Assembly (NCBI RefSeq): GCF_001418225.1 | Contig: NZ_LIPT01000007.1 | Coordinates: forward strand, 62,001-126,000 | DNA from: Pannonibacter indicus | GTDB lineage: Bacteria > Pseudomonadota > Alphaproteobacteria > Rhizobiales > Stappiaceae | Reading direction: 5' to 3' | Length of the DNA stretch: 64,000 nucleotides | Shown here: positions 63,292 through 64,000 of the stretch, piece by piece | Layout of the letters: every line of letters starts with the position of its first letter | How positions within the stretch are numbered: the stretch's first letter is position 1 | Notes under the pieces: model-generated | What the model saw: the letters and a program-made list of their open reading frames with translations, nothing else | Told to the model about the DNA's origin: nothing | Databases searched by the model: none | Translations under genes and position numbers: made by a program

Positions 63292-64000
63292 GCGCGCTCG
63301 AAAAGCTGAAGGCTGACCTTGCCGGGATTGCCATCGAGGACAATCCGCAGATCGTGAAACAGAAGAGCCGTGATTTCTTCTGGTACTCGCCGGTTCTCAA
63401 GCAGCAGCTGGACCACGTAACGGGCGATCTGGTAGTAACGCCGAGGTCCGAGGCGGAGGTGATCAAGGTTCTGAAGGCCTGCTATGCCCTTGATGTTCCG
63501 GTGACGGTGCGCGGCGCAGGCACCGGCAATTATGGTCAGGCCATGCCGCTGTCCGGCGGCGTCATCCTCAATCTGGCCGAAATGAACAAGGTGAAGTCCA
63601 TCCGCCCCGGCGTTGTGGTGGTGGAGCCGGGCGCCATCATTTCGAAGATCGATGACGAGACCCGCGCCCATTCCGGACAGGAGCTGCGGCTGCATCCCTC
63701 CACCTACCGCACGGCCACCATCGGCGGTTTCATTGCGGGGGGCTCCGGCGGCGTCGGTTCCATCAACTGGGGCGGGCTGCGTGACCTTGGCAATGTGCTG
63801 CGCCTGCGCGTCATCACCATGGAGGCCGAGCCGAAGGTGCTGGAGATGACTGGCCATGACCTGCACAAGGTCATGCATGCCTATGGCACCAACGGCGTCA
63901 TCAGCGAAGTGGAGATGCCGCTGACGGCTTCTTATGATTGGGTGGATGTGGTTGTCGGCTTTGATGCCTTCATGGACGGCGTGCGCTTTGCCGATGCGCT
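63288..64000 (+). CDS. FAD-binding (GlcD/VAO-type) oxidase, partial
   Basis: The first 237 residues of an FAD-linked oxidase of the VAO/GlcD family; the rest is beyond the window. The FAD-binding region shows PVTVRGAGTGNYGQAMPLSGG near residue 68, VVVVEPGAIISKID near residue 110 and the cofactor loop STYRTATIGGFIAGGSGGVGS near residue 143. Its ATG overlaps the hydrolase stop (ATGA), so it belongs to the transporter-hydrolase operon and may oxidise the product of that enzyme. Substrate cannot be set from the visible part. Confidence 0.88.
   Translation, partial: MSALEKLKADLAGIAIEDNPQIVKQKSRDFFWYSPVLKQQLDHVTGDLVVTPRSEAEVIKVLKACYALDVPVTVRGAGTGNYGQAMPLSGGVILNLAEMNKVKSIRPGVVVVEPGAIISKIDDETRAHSGQELRLHPSTYRTATIGGFIAGGSGGVGSINWGGLRDLGNVLRLRVITMEAEPKVLEMTGHDLHKVMHAYGTNGVISEVEMPLTASYDWVDVVVGFDAFMDGVRFADA

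Overview
The window is high-GC DNA (roughly 60-65% by eye) with dense, short-spaced genes. Several traits point to an alphaproteobacterium of the order Hyphomicrobiales: a SUV3/MgpS-type helicase, a possible RirA-type iron box, an imelysin/DUF1111/DUF1513 iron operon, a short single-domain XylG, and a copper operon with a MerR-type 19-bp-spaced promoter. A Stappiaceae-like genus would fit, but that is inference. No rRNA, tRNA, CRISPR array, transposase or phage gene was recognised. The segment looks like ordinary chromosome with many small metabolic islands.

Layout. 0-10.4 kb: 3' part of a helicase gene (minus), a 671-bp intergenic stretch with a degenerate tandem repeat, pyruvate carboxylase, a TauE/SafE transporter, a class II Fic protein, a class I glutamine amidotransferase and a TerB-like protein. 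10.5-16 kb: predicted periplasmic iron operon (imelysin, di-haem DUF1111 protein, second imelysin, DUF1513). 16.2-19.75 kb: corrinoid/metallophore ABC transporter with DUF1636, behind a cobalamin riboswitch and a Zur-like palindrome. 20-22.8 kb: preT-preA for reductive pyrimidine breakdown, with a RutR-like site. 23-26.1 kb: secreted CRTAC1/ASPIC protein plus a second di-haem protein. 26.2-33.9 kb: xylose regulon (ROK repressor, xylFHG, xylBA). 33.9-36.3 kb: trehalose synthesis (otsB, otsA). 36.4-38.1 kb: hppD and a divergent Lrp regulator. 38.2-43.1 kb: DUF533 protein, GMC oxidoreductase, and two divergent citrate-synthase paralogues, one fused to a helix-turn-helix. 43.2-46.2 kb: SCP2 protein, copper ATPase, copper chaperone. 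46.4-56.8 kb: orphan peptide-binding protein, membrane ferredoxin-adenylate cyclase, ArsC-like protein, M15-like lipoprotein, FKBP-rhodanese fusion, PilZ protein, 2-hydroxyacid dehydrogenase, creatininase, SprA-like metalloprotease, MFS transporter. 56.8-64 kb: 8-oxoguanine-deaminase-like enzyme, Rid protein, then an NMT1/THI5-type ABC transporter with a cytosine-deaminase-like hydrolase and a FAD oxidase running off the window.

Themes. Regulated uptake of scarce metals and cofactors (iron, corrinoid, copper), pentose and nucleobase catabolism, and central anaplerosis. Most interesting to me: (1) a riboswitch and a perfect Zur-like dyad stacked ahead of one transporter operon; (2) a citrate-synthase/HTH fusion facing a paralogue across an operator-like dyad; (3) a ~58-bp hairpin repeat present three times with compensatory stem changes; (4) a 35-bp perfect palindrome and a cluster of TTGYGCAWG motifs in the nucleobase region; (5) an orphan plus-strand terminator suggesting a small RNA; (6) a His-rich membrane ferredoxin-cyclase.
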